Origin: Taenia hydatigena
Lineage: Eukaryota > Platyhelminthes > Cestoda > Cyclophyllidea > Taeniidae
Length of the DNA stretch: 64,000 nt
NCBI GenBank assembly: GCA_036345935.2
Contig: JADWOT020000009.1
Location: 15,557,556-15,621,555, forward strand
Direction of reading: 5' to 3'
The first letter of the stretch is position 1, and every line of letters begins with the position of its first letter. Of this stretch, positions 41,823 to 55,300 are shown piece after piece. The notes under the pieces were generated by a model, which had not been told where the DNA came from, made no database searches, and saw nothing but the letters and a program-made list of their open reading frames with translations. The position numbers and the translations under genes are program-made.

Positions 41823-44800
41823 GAAATACGTGGAGCCTCTTATGACTTTATTGATGTTGAAAAAAGCGTGCTAACCAGCCAGAACACGCATGTTGTCGAC
41901 ATTCAGAAGCGCAATTTCGTAGGGTGACTCAGCAGTCCTCTGTTTCAGATTCAAACTAGGTTACAATACCGGTTTCGCTTTAAAATGTCAACGAGGAGAT
42001 GTTGGCACATGAGAACAAGTGTGCAAGTAGGGGCTGCAGACGGTTAGATGCTCACACTGATAAGCAAATGCCTCGATGGGTGAAGTGAGTGGCAGACAAC
42101 GGAGCAGGGTGGTTGGCAGAGAGGCACACACGTGAGTGGGAAGTGAAGAGGAGGAGAGGTAAAAAGGCAATGATTACGCAGCCCAATCAGTAGGAGATAA
42201 ATACAGGCTAATGCATGTACCTTTGAAGAGCACACAATGGTTTAGTGCCTGCCTTTTGCTATTAATCTGAGGGTCAGCATCACACTTTGCAAACACACAA
42301 TCACAAGTACTTTTAGCTACATTGTAGTCTCGACCACGACTCCTCTTCCGTTGCCATGTAAACAAAATAAATCTAGGGCATCCTTTTATGCGATCTACCA
42401 TCTGCTGTCAGTTGCCAACCACTCTCGTGGTGTCCAGCTATCAAAGTGATTGGAACAAGTACTTTGGCTTAGAAGACTGTGTCCTCCCCCATATCAGGTG
42501 ATATGGGACTATTTAGGGTTCTCTGTTGTGGGTCTTTCCTGTGAGGACACCTCATATCTTACCACTGTCAGTGGGATGTCACTCCGATGGGTTCTGTCCT
42601 TGCCTAATGAAGTTCGATCCTGTCATTACACGAGACATAGAATGGTTTCGCCAGGGTTGAGAATGAAGCGTAAACTTGAAGAAGTTGGTTGCATTTCTTA
42701 CCCGATGTGACAAAACTTTTTTGTCTGAGTGAAATTCGTTGGTTGCCTGCCTTTCACTTGCACTGAGAAAGGAAATGCGACTGTAGGGTCACATTCTTGT
42801 TCAATATTTAGTTTCAGTTATTCTTTTATTTGTTTACCTCCCACAAATCGTGGTGATGAGCTGCAGATGCAGTGAGAATTGACTTATTCGCAGAATGCGC
42901 TCCTCATGTTGGAAACGGGACTGGTATCGTGGAGGCTCATGATTAGCTGCAAACATCGGCGTCACTGACAACGTGATTGTCATGTGGCCTACGGAATGGA
43001 TAGAATGGACTCTCAGGAAGGGAGTTTGTAGCGGTAATGCGATAACTTTAGAAAGTGTGTTTTGTGGTGTCGCATGTGTAATGTTGGACTCTGCACTTCT
43101 ACATCTGTCTTCCTTGAGGCTCTTCTGCTGCCAGGATTGCTGTTTCCAGTGCTTCTCCTGTAGCCACACTCACTCACCACGTCAAACACGACGTCTGACT
43201 TCTTGTGTTCACCAACTCGCTATCACTCTTCTCGATTCCATGTTCTACCCACGTTGCTTGACTAAGATGGCACACGAGTAACTCACTGCTAGACTGAGCA
43301 TTGCGACAGGTGACTAAGACAAGAAGATTCACTTTTGTCGTCTTTCGCCTTCTTTACCCTTTCAAGCAGCATATTTGCGTTGCCGAGATCCGAGGAACCA
43401 TTTTAGCAGTACTGCACTAATTAGAGTCGGAAGGCATAATTCATTCTTATCTGTGCTTGGAGTGTTTCCCCCGAGGTTCCCATGTTTGAGTCGCCTGAGT
43501 TTGACGGCATTAGTAATTAAAAGTTGTAAGGGGCTCTCCAAAGTGATTAGTAATGCTTCTATTGCTTAGCTCTCGGTTCTATCAGCAGACCACTGCTGTA
43601 TCCCCGCCGTCCACCCTAGTGTTTGGGCTGTATCGCTAGGCTCAGTCGTCTCTTGGTGTTAGGTCTCACGTTTGGCGCTGTCAAGTCAGTTCATTCTTTC
43701 CATTTTCCTAGTGTTTCGGAAAAACTCGCAGAGCTTAGTCGCCTCAAATGAACTCAACGTTCCTACTTCATAAAGCCTTTTTTTCTATCCTTCTCATCAC
43801 AATAGACTTCATTGTGCAAAAGAGTCATAAAGGCCTTTGTTTCCCTTAATGATCTGCGTTAATTAAAGACTCGCCTTGTTTCCTTTTATTGCGTGGCGTA
43901 TTTTCCGAAGTTGGTTTTAATTTTTTTACCTGCGGCATTATATTTTGATATGAGAAGGCACGAAAGAGCAGAATGCATTCATTAATTAAGTTAGCAGAGC
44001 TAATACACATCTTTATTCAACGTGTTTAGGCTAACACTTGCAAAATTTAAAAAAGAAATCATCACTCTGTGAAATATATACTTTTAACGAAGATGTGGTC
44101 GGTTGGACAACCCGAAAGTACAAGATTTGTTGGTTTGTCGGTTGGCAGATCACATAGCTGATCATTTATCCCCCTTTTTATTTATTTCAACCTTTAACCA
44201 TATACTTCAACACTTCCACCCACTTTACGCACTGGTGACAAGAACCTTTTCACATCGTTCCAGAACGCACCACCTCAACTCCTCAGCTTGTGCCTGTTTT
44301 GTCCTTCGGTGACTCGTCTGCATGATCCAACCATCATCCACGCCTTTCCCAGGTGTTCAACAACTCAACCCTCAAAGTTGATTACTTGAACTCACCTCAA
44401 TCACCACTTTTAGGTGCATTTCTTCGTATTTACAGGTATCTATGTGCTAATAAGAATGGGATGTCGAAATCATTTTTTGCCATGAAACAACCATTCGTAC
44501 TTTTGGCTGCTATACAGCCTCGATCAAGACGCCAATTCGTTCGCTGTGTAAGCATAAATAAGCCGGCCATGTAATTCTGCAAGTATACCCATCTATTGTC
44601 AATAATGTCAATCGCTTGTACTATATAGTTATCACAGCAGGATTAATAGCCAAGCTTAAAGGACTATGAAGTGTGTAACTTGGAGAAGGTAGGTGGTGTG
44701 TCTTTTCTGCCCTTTATGCAGTCGCGAAACCAGAAGAGTAATAAATATCCCCTCCTTTTGTCATGCTGCTGTTGGCGGAGCCTGCGAGGTCACTTAATGA

Positions 44801-45439
44801 AGTTCAATCTTGTCCACTTCCGCTGCACCTAAGTTTGGCCACGATTTGTGGGTAGCAGTGGGATAGCACCCACTTCATTGTTCATGAGGAAAGTATGTAA
44901 TCCTTGTACCAAATTTTGGCGTTTGCTCAGGTGAAGTTCACATCCGAAGGCTGACCGAGGCGTGACAGCTTAGTCAGAGAGGTTTCTCTCCTTTAAAAGA
45001 ACATTACCACTGGTACCACCTTCATTATGTCCGATTAAATGTGTTCAAACTAATCCTACCTCAGAGGAGGGGAGGGAAGGAACAAGGAGAGACAATTTAA
45101 ATTGCTCTCATGTCTTTCCAGTTTACTCTAATTTACCGCTACGATATCACTAGCCATTTTCTTGAGCCACTTCCTTTCTTACGAAGGCTTTTTTGTTGCC
45201 AGTACAACACAACATGCCTAATCAACAGCACTTTCAACTCCAGAGCTGTTGACGCCGATGAGTTTCTCTTTTAATTAGCAAGTGATTTCTGACAAGCCGG
45301 ATAAATTAGGGACAGGAATAACACAATGTTTTCCTTTTGCCAATGTTCGCTGTGTGGGGTGTCGTGCTTTAAGAGACGCTGCGGTCCAGACGAATGACCA
45401 TGAACCGTTTCGACGACGGACATTCAAAATTCTGCAGGA

Positions 45440-45560
45440 ATGAAGCTTCATATCAGCAGAAGTCGGACTGATAGCCTTTGTCTTCTCGGTGAGAGAGGAG
45501 CTCTCCTGCCATCATATGATGACAGCGGCATCAACTCGTCTTCACTCCGTCCACCGTTCT
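45440..45560 (-). repeat. hairpin module, partner copy in right arm
   Basis: Minus-strand stem CTGTCATCAT/ATGATGGCAG at 45525-45506, followed by GAGAGCTCCTCTC. Differs from its partner at 15753 by paired changes in the stem. Confidence 0.65.
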
Positions 45561-45633
45561 ATGAACACGAGGCCTTCAAAATAACCACTCTCTTGTACAC
45601 GACTCAGAGGGCTCTTAGGTCACTCTTCCCTAG

Positions 45634-46129
45634 CTACTCCTTTATCACATCCTCGCTGACTTGTGACATGGATGCTAGAGGTTCCCAATTGTTGCAGATA
45701 ATGAAGGAAAATGAAAGCGTTTCCACAAGAGTAGGGATTGTATGGGCGTTGTGATCACGCTTAGACTTAATCAATTCGAGGTGACGACTACCCAAGTAAA
45801 CGACAGCAGCAATGACAAAGACACACAGACAAACGGTGATGAAGAAATCATAGCTGCCTGAGTTGTCCATAAACCCCACATTGGATTCCTTTGTGATTAA
45901 ATCACTGAAAGACAAAAAGGGGAAATGTTTGAAGCAGAAAAGATGTTGCATTCTTGCAAGGATTGAGAGGAATATTGTCGCTAACAATTGAAATCAATGG
46001 AGGTTGCAATTTCAGTAATAAATGTCTTTGAGCAGAGGCTAAAGATGAGAAGTGGTGAAGGGATTGGCTGACAGGTCCATTAATTACGAAGAGAAGAATT
46101 ATGGAACCTAATAGAATAATGGTGACCAA
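45634..46129 (-). other. possible captured exon pair: signal-peptide frame and transmembrane frame
   Basis: Minus strand. A frame starting at 46129 begins with a hydrophobic signal-like stretch (MVTIILLGSIILLFVING). Overlapping it, after a good acceptor (TTTTTGTCTTTCAG near 45905), another frame reads a 17-residue hydrophobic helix followed by a basic stop-transfer stretch (HLELIKSKRDH). No donor joining the two in phase could be settled. The left-arm relative at 15377-15646 is frameshifted. It may be a gene fragment carried by the repeat, or chance. Confidence 0.25.
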
Positions 46130-46239
46130 TCCACTATTCGGCTATATTACCGAATGATTGATGGGCCGACAATCATTTACTCTAATACTATGAGAGTAGG
46201 ATTAAAAGTTGTACAATTATTTTAAATTCTGATATGCTC

Positions 46240-47560
46240 AAATGGGAAACTGAGGCTGACCTAATAGAGGTTTGAACCCTCCGAGCATTTCCAGCTGTCC
46301 TTGGATGTTGTGAGGAACGGACCATTGAGACTACAGCAAAAAAGGGGCAATATCTTGGGGCATCTAAGGGCGTGTAGAGCCCTGAGACCACTTCGGACAC
46401 GAAGGAAGACATAATGCTTGAACAGAAAGTGTTTTGGCAAAATACGGAGGGACTGGGTCCCATAGGCATGACTCCAGTGCAGGTACGGTGGACGCCACTA
46501 CGGTGGACCGTATGGGTTACCCCTTACCATAATCGAGAATTGAAAAACTGTTGAAGCATTACAAGGCGCCTCTAACTCTGGATCGTGCACGAGGGAGCCC
46601 TGACGTTTCAGTAGACTTCGCCTTTATCATAAGATCTTGAGGAAAACCTGCATAACCCATGGGAATTACTTGCTGGAAACTGACTATCCTCTTTCGACAC
46701 TTTTACAACGGAAACAATTACAACCTGGGCCACAAGCTCCTTACAGGTGTCAATCTTGGTCATGTCAGTCTTGAGGCGTCTTGCTTCTGATCAAGCCTAC
46801 CGGACATCAACCTTGTCAGATCAGTTATATAGGCACTAAGAAACGCGTTTCCTTTAGCAAGGGTGAGCTTGCTATGGCATATTTCTTCACATGCAAATTC
46901 ACAAAAAGTCGGAATGGTCCGTAAGGATAAGACAAATTCCATTTAACTGTCCATCCCGTGTCTGTTCACTCATCCTTTTATGCACCATCCTGCCCTCTAT
47001 CATTGCATCACGTACTCATAGATGAATCCATGCAATATCTTTCCACTAATCCACAAATGCACTCAATCACTAGTTCATTTATTCTTAGGTTTAGTACCAT
47101 TCCATCTCCTAGTCTTCCATCCGCATCCATCATTCCATCCATCTAGTACACGTTTCTATTTATCCAATCAACAATTTCTTATCCATTAATCCATCCCAGC
47201 TATCCTTTTTACTAATTTGTCCACCCATCCACCCCGTATCTACCACGCATGCATTCATTCATCCTGTATCCATTCCTAATAATTCATGAACCCATTTATA
47301 CCCCATTGGCATGTTCACACATCTATGCATCTATGTATATTCCTCCCAGATCCATTCATGTATTAATCTGTCCATTTATCAAACATTACATCTATCCATC
47401 CATACTGCGTAAGTCCTGCGTCTGACCGTTTATTCTTCTGACCATCCTCTGTCGATACATCCACCTATCTCTCACCCATCCATCCAAGTGTTTCATTATA
47501 TTTATCCCCAAACAAGACGTCTCACCCTCGTCTATGCCTCCCTTTCCATAAGCTCTCCTC
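46240..47560 (+). repeat. repeat body remnant plus CATC array
   Basis: 46560-46690 shows the CCTGACGTTTCA and CATAACCCATGGGAA part of the body. 46960-47500 is a CATC array. The arm partner is at about 13680-15000, with the array on the GGATG strand. Confidence 0.6.
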
Positions 47561-47699
47561 ATTATTAGCTTGTCGCTTTACCCAACTAGGTATTAGTTTA
47601 GTAGTGCAAGGAACGCATTATCCATAAACCTATCTGACCGCTTACTCCAATATACAAAGATCGCTCCATTGGTACCTTAAATCAGACCTCGATTTATAA

Positions 47700-48080
47700 T
47701 CAGTGTCTCCTGAGAGGCATTCCGCGTTGGCCTGCGTTCGAATCGCACAACTTCATTTAGCAAGGAAAATCGTCTCTCATCAGACTGCGCCTCAAGTCAC
47801 GTGCCCACTGAAAGTTCAGGATCAGGTAGCTGCTTCATGCATCTACTCCAATGGCAACGCTATCACCCTTCGTGGTTGTCTACAACGATTCGAGGAATCC
47901 AATATCCATGTCGTGATAATGCATGCAGTCACAATGTCACTATGGATTGAGCAAAGATGCATCAGTGCTACTGTCACCAGAAGGTGACAGGAGAGCTCCT
48001 CTCCCACCGAGAAGACGAAGATCAACAGTCCGGCTTGTGATATTCACACGACGAGGTCGACCTCCCTTCGCAGCTGTTTA
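47700..48080 (+). repeat. hairpin module, second partner copy in right arm
   Basis: Perfect stem CTGTCACC-AGAA-GGTGACAG at 47971-47990, followed by GAGAGCTCCTCTC and AACAGTCCGGCTTGTGAT. Partner of 13030-13500. Confidence 0.65.
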
Positions 48081-48089
48081 TAAGTTCCA

Positions 48090-50300
48090 CGTCGCAACAG
48101 TTTACGTCATCGTATTTCCAAGTCGGAGAACATTGGACTGGATTGTAGCATTTCCTAAAGCATGTCCCTACTGCAGTGATATACCAAGTAATGGAAACAA
48201 AGGTTATGGAAGATCTTGTTTCATTTGGCTCGTCTGTAAAATCGGTCGGCCGCCACCTCTTCAATGCTAAAAGCATTTCGATTAAGCGTTTTCGGTTTGG
48301 CTAACAATGGAAGAAGCATCAGTTGGCAAGGCGGAAGCAAGTGAAAAAATTGTGGTGGATTTGGTAGCAGTAAAATACAGAGCACCGAGGGGGACTTAAA
48401 TCCTCCTCCCCTTTCCTCTGTCCTTGGGCGATATCATTTCTGCGACATTTGGTAGGACCGAAGAAAGTGAAATTGATTGTTCTGCTTCTTCCTCTTCCAG
48501 AAGACAGGTTGTAGCTGTACGTCTCAATATATTCAGCTGCAGTGGCGACGGAGCTGGAGAGCATTTACTGTCTGGCAACACTAAAATCAGGTGCATACGC
48601 CTTGCACAGCTCTCAAGCTCTTCCATGTAGAAATTTCACTTGCATGAAAATAAGCTACAGTAAATTTAGCAACCAATGGCGCATCCAATGAAGGACAAAC
48701 ATGGCGATCCTCACTTAATGCAGATCGTTGAGGAAAGCGAGGACTTTTTCGACCTTTTAAATACAAAACCTATTGCATTTTGGAGGGGAAAAGTAGACAA
48801 GAGGTGAAGGGTGCTAATAATTGTCCTCATCTTTGAATTGATTTGAGAGCAGAGACGAGACTGGCTATGTGTAGAGCTCTTAGTCGCTTAAACCCTCTAA
48901 GTGTTTCCGTGGCTACCAGGAAGTCTTCAAGAATCTATCATTAAAGCAGTACCATTTAAAAATCTCAAAGCCCCAAGAGGCGCCCAGAGCTTGATAATTC
49001 CTTATAAACAAAAGAGATTTAATGCCTGAGGCGATGATGCATTGTCGGCTTGCAGAAAGGAAGGAGCTATAGGCATGGCCTTAGCAAAGGTATGGTGGAC
49101 AGCACAGTGGTGAAGTGCCAAAACCGAGAGTTTGAACGACGATTGAAGTGCTGCAATTGCTACTACTTTGATGGAAACTCTACAACATGGCTTCTTAAAA
49201 ACACGGACTGTGTAGGGAACTCACTCGAGAGGCCTTAGCGCAACCACGACAGTGAATGAGTGCTGCATTCCATGTATGGACTATGCAGTCTCGCACAGGT
49301 TTGTATGGTCTGATTGTGGATGAACACAAGAATACCTTGACAAACACGTCAAATGCCGCGATGATCACTGGGCTTTGAGGAAGCACCACACAGCCATTGA
49401 GGTTTGACCCATTTTTCCCACAATTCTAGAAATTGAATGTTCTGTACTCTTTTTATCACAACAGAAACTTCTAGTGGGTGTAAAACTGAGCAGTCTTTAT
49501 GTCTAAACGAATAGTCTGTTTAAAAACTGTTAAGGAATCTTTTTGGGTAAACAATTTTTCTTGAGACAAAAGAGGATGGAAAATAAAATTTTTGTTTGAG
49601 GATCGCCAATTAGGCCATCGGAGTTCGGGTTTTCGCCTTTAACTTAAAACACCAGCAGCATTTCCAGCCATCCACACGTCCACAATCATCTGTCCGTCTG
49701 TCTTTCAAGTCTCTCTGGGGTGCGATTCAATCTTCACTTATTATCTTTCAATCTGTCATCATTTTCAAGTCTACAATCTGCTCCACAGCCTTGATTATTC
49801 GGCTCAACTGCACGCACAGTCTCTCACGCATCCTGTAGTGAACATCAAAGCTACTAACTTTTTACGCCTTTCACATTGTCTACTCCCTTCATATTTTATC
49901 CACACATTTATTTGGACACAAACTGTGCATTATCCGCTCATCGCTGATATTCAAGTTAGCTGCATTCTTAACAGCAGTTTGGAAGAGGCCTCCTAGACAA
50001 TGCGATCTACCCAAATAAGCACGTCTGTTGCCAAAATGGCTTCAAATCTGCCCGCATGATTTTCTTTCTAGGTGCTGCAAAAGTTGGCAAAATTGGCATC
50101 ATCTCCTGCTATCTTAACGACTGCTTCGGGACAAAGTATAGTCTAATCGTAGACGAGGTGGATTTATTTTACCTCCCTTGTCCATGGATGTTTGATTAAG
50201 ATGGAAGTCATGGGGACCCAGAGCAAAAAAAATTTTCCGCCAAGGTTTGTCCGCATAAGGGCACCAAACAAAGTGTCACCCTCTAGAAAAGGCCTTCTTC
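48090..50300. repeat. 2.2-kb segment present only in the right BC' arm
   Basis: Relative to the left arm, where the partners are adjacent at about 13030-13050, the right arm has about 2.2 kb extra. 48840-49600 resembles 56880-57620 in the same orientation and belongs to the repeat-body family. 49680-49900 resembles the module at 8640-9000. 48090-48840 shows nothing I recognise. I saw no terminal inverted repeats or target-site duplication, so insertion on the right and deletion on the left are both possible. Confidence 0.6.
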
Positions 50301-52349
50301 TAAGCGTTTGAAGTTGCGAATCTTGGTTCTTCAAGAAGCCTTTCCAACAAAGAGGGGATTGGGTTCTTCTCTCACTGCCTAGATCCCGTCCCTATGATCA
50401 AGTCCAAAAGAGGTGGAATGAGTTGACGACTTTCGAAGTCGTTCCACCTCCACGATTGTATATGAGGAGATTCGATTCATGTAAAGGCATCGACAGTCAG
50501 GTCTTGTCTTCGTCTACCACGTGTATCAATTAAAAAGTTATTTTGATGGCACAAGAGAGAACTTAGTCTGAAAGGATCAGCCGATGATTGTGGCATCATG
50601 TGGAGATGTCGTTGTCATCTAAGTGAAGAAGGAAACCGAGGCATATTAGAAATAAAGGGTAAGTAAGAAGGTTGGCAGCATTGACAGCTTTTCCTTAACA
50701 CCAAATTTGTGCTAATTTACTCCTCAAGGTGTCTTTGAAAGCACTACACCTCCCTTATTTTATTTTCTTAAGGTATCTGTTTCGTGCGTTTATTTGTAGC
50801 CATGATGATAGCGTGCGCCTCCTCAGTCACGCCTGAGTGAGGAGGCTCGGGCTTCGACTCGATCTCTGGCAATCTGCATCAGCCAACGGCCCGGATTCTA
50901 CACACGGGTCACACATCGCACAGTCGGACTGTGATGGTACAAGGAATGGCAGAATGAAGAGTAAGTGCAGCCAATGATTAGCCTTAGAGTTCCTAAAATA
51001 AATCCCCACTTTTTGCATGCGCCACCTAAATGCTGCCATTTTCATTCTCCAAATTCTTTCAAGCTAAATTACTAGTTTCAGCTTTTTTGACAGCCAAGTA
51101 GCATGCGAGTGATTGACAAACTTGACAGGAGGTGAGTAACTCACTTTTGTTTGCGCAACGACGGATTTGACGTCGTGATTGGGACCACGACGCAATCAAA
51201 CGTACTATTACTCCCCTTTTTAGCAAAATAGTGTTTCCATCGTGCGATTAAATGCAGAACCTAGGCACTAGTCTGTCATGCGTTATCGAAGTCAACGGTG
51301 GCTGGGTAGAAATGCGCGATGCAAATAGTGACTGAGGTGTTATCAACTCGTCGAAGATGCGGTTAATGAAAAAGCAGGTTGAAAGGATTTGGTTATGGAG
51401 AAAAAATAATTGAAAGACCGAAACCAGTTGCATGGTAGAGGGAGGAAGATCGTGCGATTCTGGGCGAATCGGAAAGGTTCCCATTGCTAGTGATTGAAAT
51501 GCATGTGGGTGGTAAAGGTGTTAAGGACAACTGTCATTGCGTGAGAATAACGATGCATGGAGTTGAAGAAATTTGGTTGACAGACGCATCAAACTGATAA
51601 AATGCGTATGTCTAGCCACCTCATTCGACCCCATCTCTGTCCAAGAGCCATGAGCCAACATCGTTGGTGGTCGATTGGAGCCACCTGCTAAGTTGTTGTT
51701 CGCTTTCTTGCTCCTTTCGTGATATCTTCAATCAGATTGAGGCACAGATATAGTAAATCAAACCATCAATGGAGCACGCAGTAGAAGGCAACCAGGCCGA
51801 CACTTCAAGTAGTCCACACCGTTGTTATAAACAAGGACTATTCTAACCCTTTTAAGTAGCAAAAGTTTCTGCATTGGGAGTAATAAGAAAGAAGGGAGAG
51901 AAAACAGTTTACAAAGTGCTTAACAGTAGGTTTATATTCAAATAAAGCCAAGGCTAATCTTGTACAAAAACTAGAGGCGGTTGAACGTTCTGAGCTGCTC
52001 CTCAAGTACCAAAAACTATGAAAGGTAGACTGATAAGGCAGTACTAGAAGTGAGGAAATGTCTTTATTTTCATGATAGATATGTGGTGAGCCGAGGATGG
52101 ATGAATTAGGTATTCTTGACCTACTGAACTGCAACCTCATGGCCCTGCTATCTCTCCATCCCACTCCCTAACTACGTGCACGTCCGCCCACTACCGCACC
52201 AACTCATTGCTCACTTGTCATTTTACCCATCTAGGCATTAATTTGGCTGCGTAAGCATCCAACTATCTGCGAACCCGCCTGTTCGTTTGTTTACATGTGA
52301 TTAACTTAAACCGGACTGGTAGCTTAAATTAGTGGTACCTGCTGAGCCG

Positions 52350-55300
52350 AGCAGCCAAGCCATCCTGCAACAAGGTGCTTAAAGAACTCGAAAACTAACC
52401 ATGTCATCGTCGGGTAGGAAGACTCGTATCCATCATCGTGTTGCACCTCAGATGACGTGCCCACCGGAGGTTGAAGCATTGGCAATCAATTCACACACTG
52501 ACTAATTGCTCATAGAAATGGATAATGTCTACGACGCGAGCTGGTGATGGGACCATCACCACGGTCCATGTCGTCAATGTGAGACAGACATTGATAGAAT
52601 GTGACCACCCAAACATCTTCTAAATTACGCTTTATTCCATCGCAGGCATGGCATCACCATAACGTGATGTATTTGAAGTCCTTAAGAGGGACACAGAACA
52701 GCGCCCAAAGGACTGAATTTTGCGCTTTCTTTAAGGTGATGGTGTGTCGGTTCGTCTCATCGTCGCACACTGTCATGTCAGCATAATATGAACACCGTCT
52801 AATCCGACCCACAACAGCACAAAACACGGATGTAGGACTAGCCACAAGAAGGGTAATCGAACACATACCTAACGCTCTACCTCTACGTGCAATACTGCCG
52901 CCAAAGGAGCTCTACTTTAGCCTGACACTCGTACTATTTCGTCTGTCTATTCGTCTTTGCATTCTTGCGGAGATTCAATTTAATCCCTATCAGCTCACGC
53001 TGGGTGGTACGGCACGATGGGTTTCTATAGGATGGGCACGTGAGTAATTGAGTGGGTGGGTTAGTAGAGAACTAAATGCTTATACAGACAAACGAATACC
53101 TAGGTGGGTAAATTGACAGGCGGACAATAGAGTGGGCTTATAGGTGGGAGCTAGAGGCCTTCATGCTTGTGTAAAATGAGAAGGAGAGGTAGTAGGGATT
53201 GAATTTGCATGCCGGTGGTCAGGAGTTAGCTATAAGTGATCATAAGTAAGGATTAATGGGTGAGTGGTGGCATGAATGAATGCTGAATAAATTGATGGAT
53301 GGATGGATGGTTGGACAGATGCATGATGTACACAACAGCAAGCAGCTCAACTTTATTCCTCTCTAAGAAACATTCTGGCCTTTTTTAGTTACAAGACACC
53401 ATTTGAGACTCACTAGTTTCGGCAAAAGGAACAACTTGCAGTGGGTAGCGCCTTCCGCAGCATTCTGGTAATCGAATTCGTTTGGAGATGCGCTTTTGTC
53501 GCCGCCTGCATTACAGGTCTGTCATGTGTGATGTATGGAAGAAGAATTGGTAGGAGGAATCGGTGACTTTGCGGTTAATGTGGTTCCACTTGTAAGGAGG
53601 TATTCGATGGTTATGGCGGTTGGTAAGCGAGGTGGTTTTTTCGAAGCCTTTAACCTCGTTGTGGTGGTTAATTTGGCACGTTAAGTAAGGGAAGTACCGG
53701 AGACGACGCTTGAAAGAAGAGAAAGGAGCCACTGGGTTTCCTAGCCTTCGGAACATGACTTTAGCCTCAAGCCCATCTGCTGATGTACAATACGTATTCT
53801 GCACAGGCATTATGTCTTCCTCCGTCTCGGCACGCCACACACAGTTTGATGCCTAAAAATGAGTTCTTTTTTTCGAAACTGATTTGTCGGTTCTTTCTTC
53901 ATTACTTCAAGGTGGAACGGCAAATTCTCGAGGTAGCAATCCCGGCCAAGATCAGTCTCGTCTTTCTATGCAGGCGAACCTACTCTGGTTCAATTTTTAC
54001 TTCTTTAAACAAAAGATTAACCTTTTTTCTCTACAGCATAGTGTCCTAATGCAAGAGGCGTCCCGTTTGCTTCTAACTGTGTGTTTAATAGGTCATTTGA
54101 GCTACTGTAGCTCCACCTCATTTACGGATGTCATCGCGTTGCTCGCGATGAGAATAACTATGTTTGACCTGTTCAAATGGGCTGACGAGTTGAAATTCTT
54201 TAATGGCCGCCATTGAGTTTGTGTGGACCACACCTTAGCCTTCAAGTCTTTCTGTATGGTAACAATGCATATTTTAGCCCGAGTATTGTGTCCACATTTG
54301 TCTTTGAAGAAGGCTTGGGGAGGTACACACTGCCTTATTGGCCTATTCTTCACAATTTCCTTGCAGGGGATTCAAATGTCTTCAATCACTGAACAAGTTC
54401 AGTCGGTCAGTAGGTAGAACGCCTGCCTGATCCTCAAATTCCAATAGACACAACCTAAGATACAACCTGATAGGAGAAGAGACGAGGTTTCCTGTTGAAC
54501 GATGGCATGATTGGTTGACACTGGGTAACATCCCAAGTTGTGGAATTCGGAAGGATCCTGTGGCGGGATGGTTTAGCTGCTCTGCGCTGCAGAAGGAGCC
54601 TGCAAGCAAAAAGGTGAACTGAGAGGCGGGCGATGTAGTGAGTTGGCAGGCAGGGAGACACACATGTGGGTGAGTCGAGACGAGATGAGCATATCGGCTT
54701 GTAAGTACTGGGAAGAAGCGAGCAAATGCATGCAAGGATAGATGGTTACTGGCTGCATGGATGCAGAATAAATGCATAAGTGGATTAATGGGCAGAAAAG
54801 TGGTTGAGTAGGTGATTGAATAAGCGGATGGATGGGTGCTTGAAGTTGTCGTGATTTCCGGGTGTTAATTAAGTTGTGAATCTTGCCTTTGCTGATAAAG
54901 AAGATCGTTGGAGGTGATGCTCTCCCTCATTAACAGTCACCTTCTCTATTCTCCGGTGTTTGCCCTTTTCACCTGCGCAAACCGACAGGCATTAGCTTTG
55001 CCATGAACGCTCTCTCCACTGCTTCTTCCGTAGCCAAAGTTACTCCCTTTGCCAAACACAACCAATGAAATGAACGCAGCCTCCTCTTTTTTCCCTAGTC
55101 CATTGTTCAATCCGTGTCGATTGATGGATACAGGATCAGTGGGTGGGCAACTTTTTGAATAATAGAATAAGCGGATGAATGAATATGTTTAAAGCGAATG
55201 AATAGATAGATAGATAGATAGATATAGGTCAGACAGATGGATGAAATAGTAAATGGGAGGGGCACATGGATGCCTGGGTGGATGAATGAATGGATGGATA

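Larger units (their letters stand above)
41823..52350 (-). repeat. inverted-repeat block BC', right arm
   Basis: Reverse-complement partner of 11200-19370, interrupted by extra sequence at about 48090-50300. It contains a body copy with CATC array (46240-47560), hairpin modules at 45506-45525 and 47971-47990, and an open frame with a hydrophobic segment at 45634-46129. The outer end, near a cassette module at 52160-52330, pairs with 11240-11300. Confidence 0.85.
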
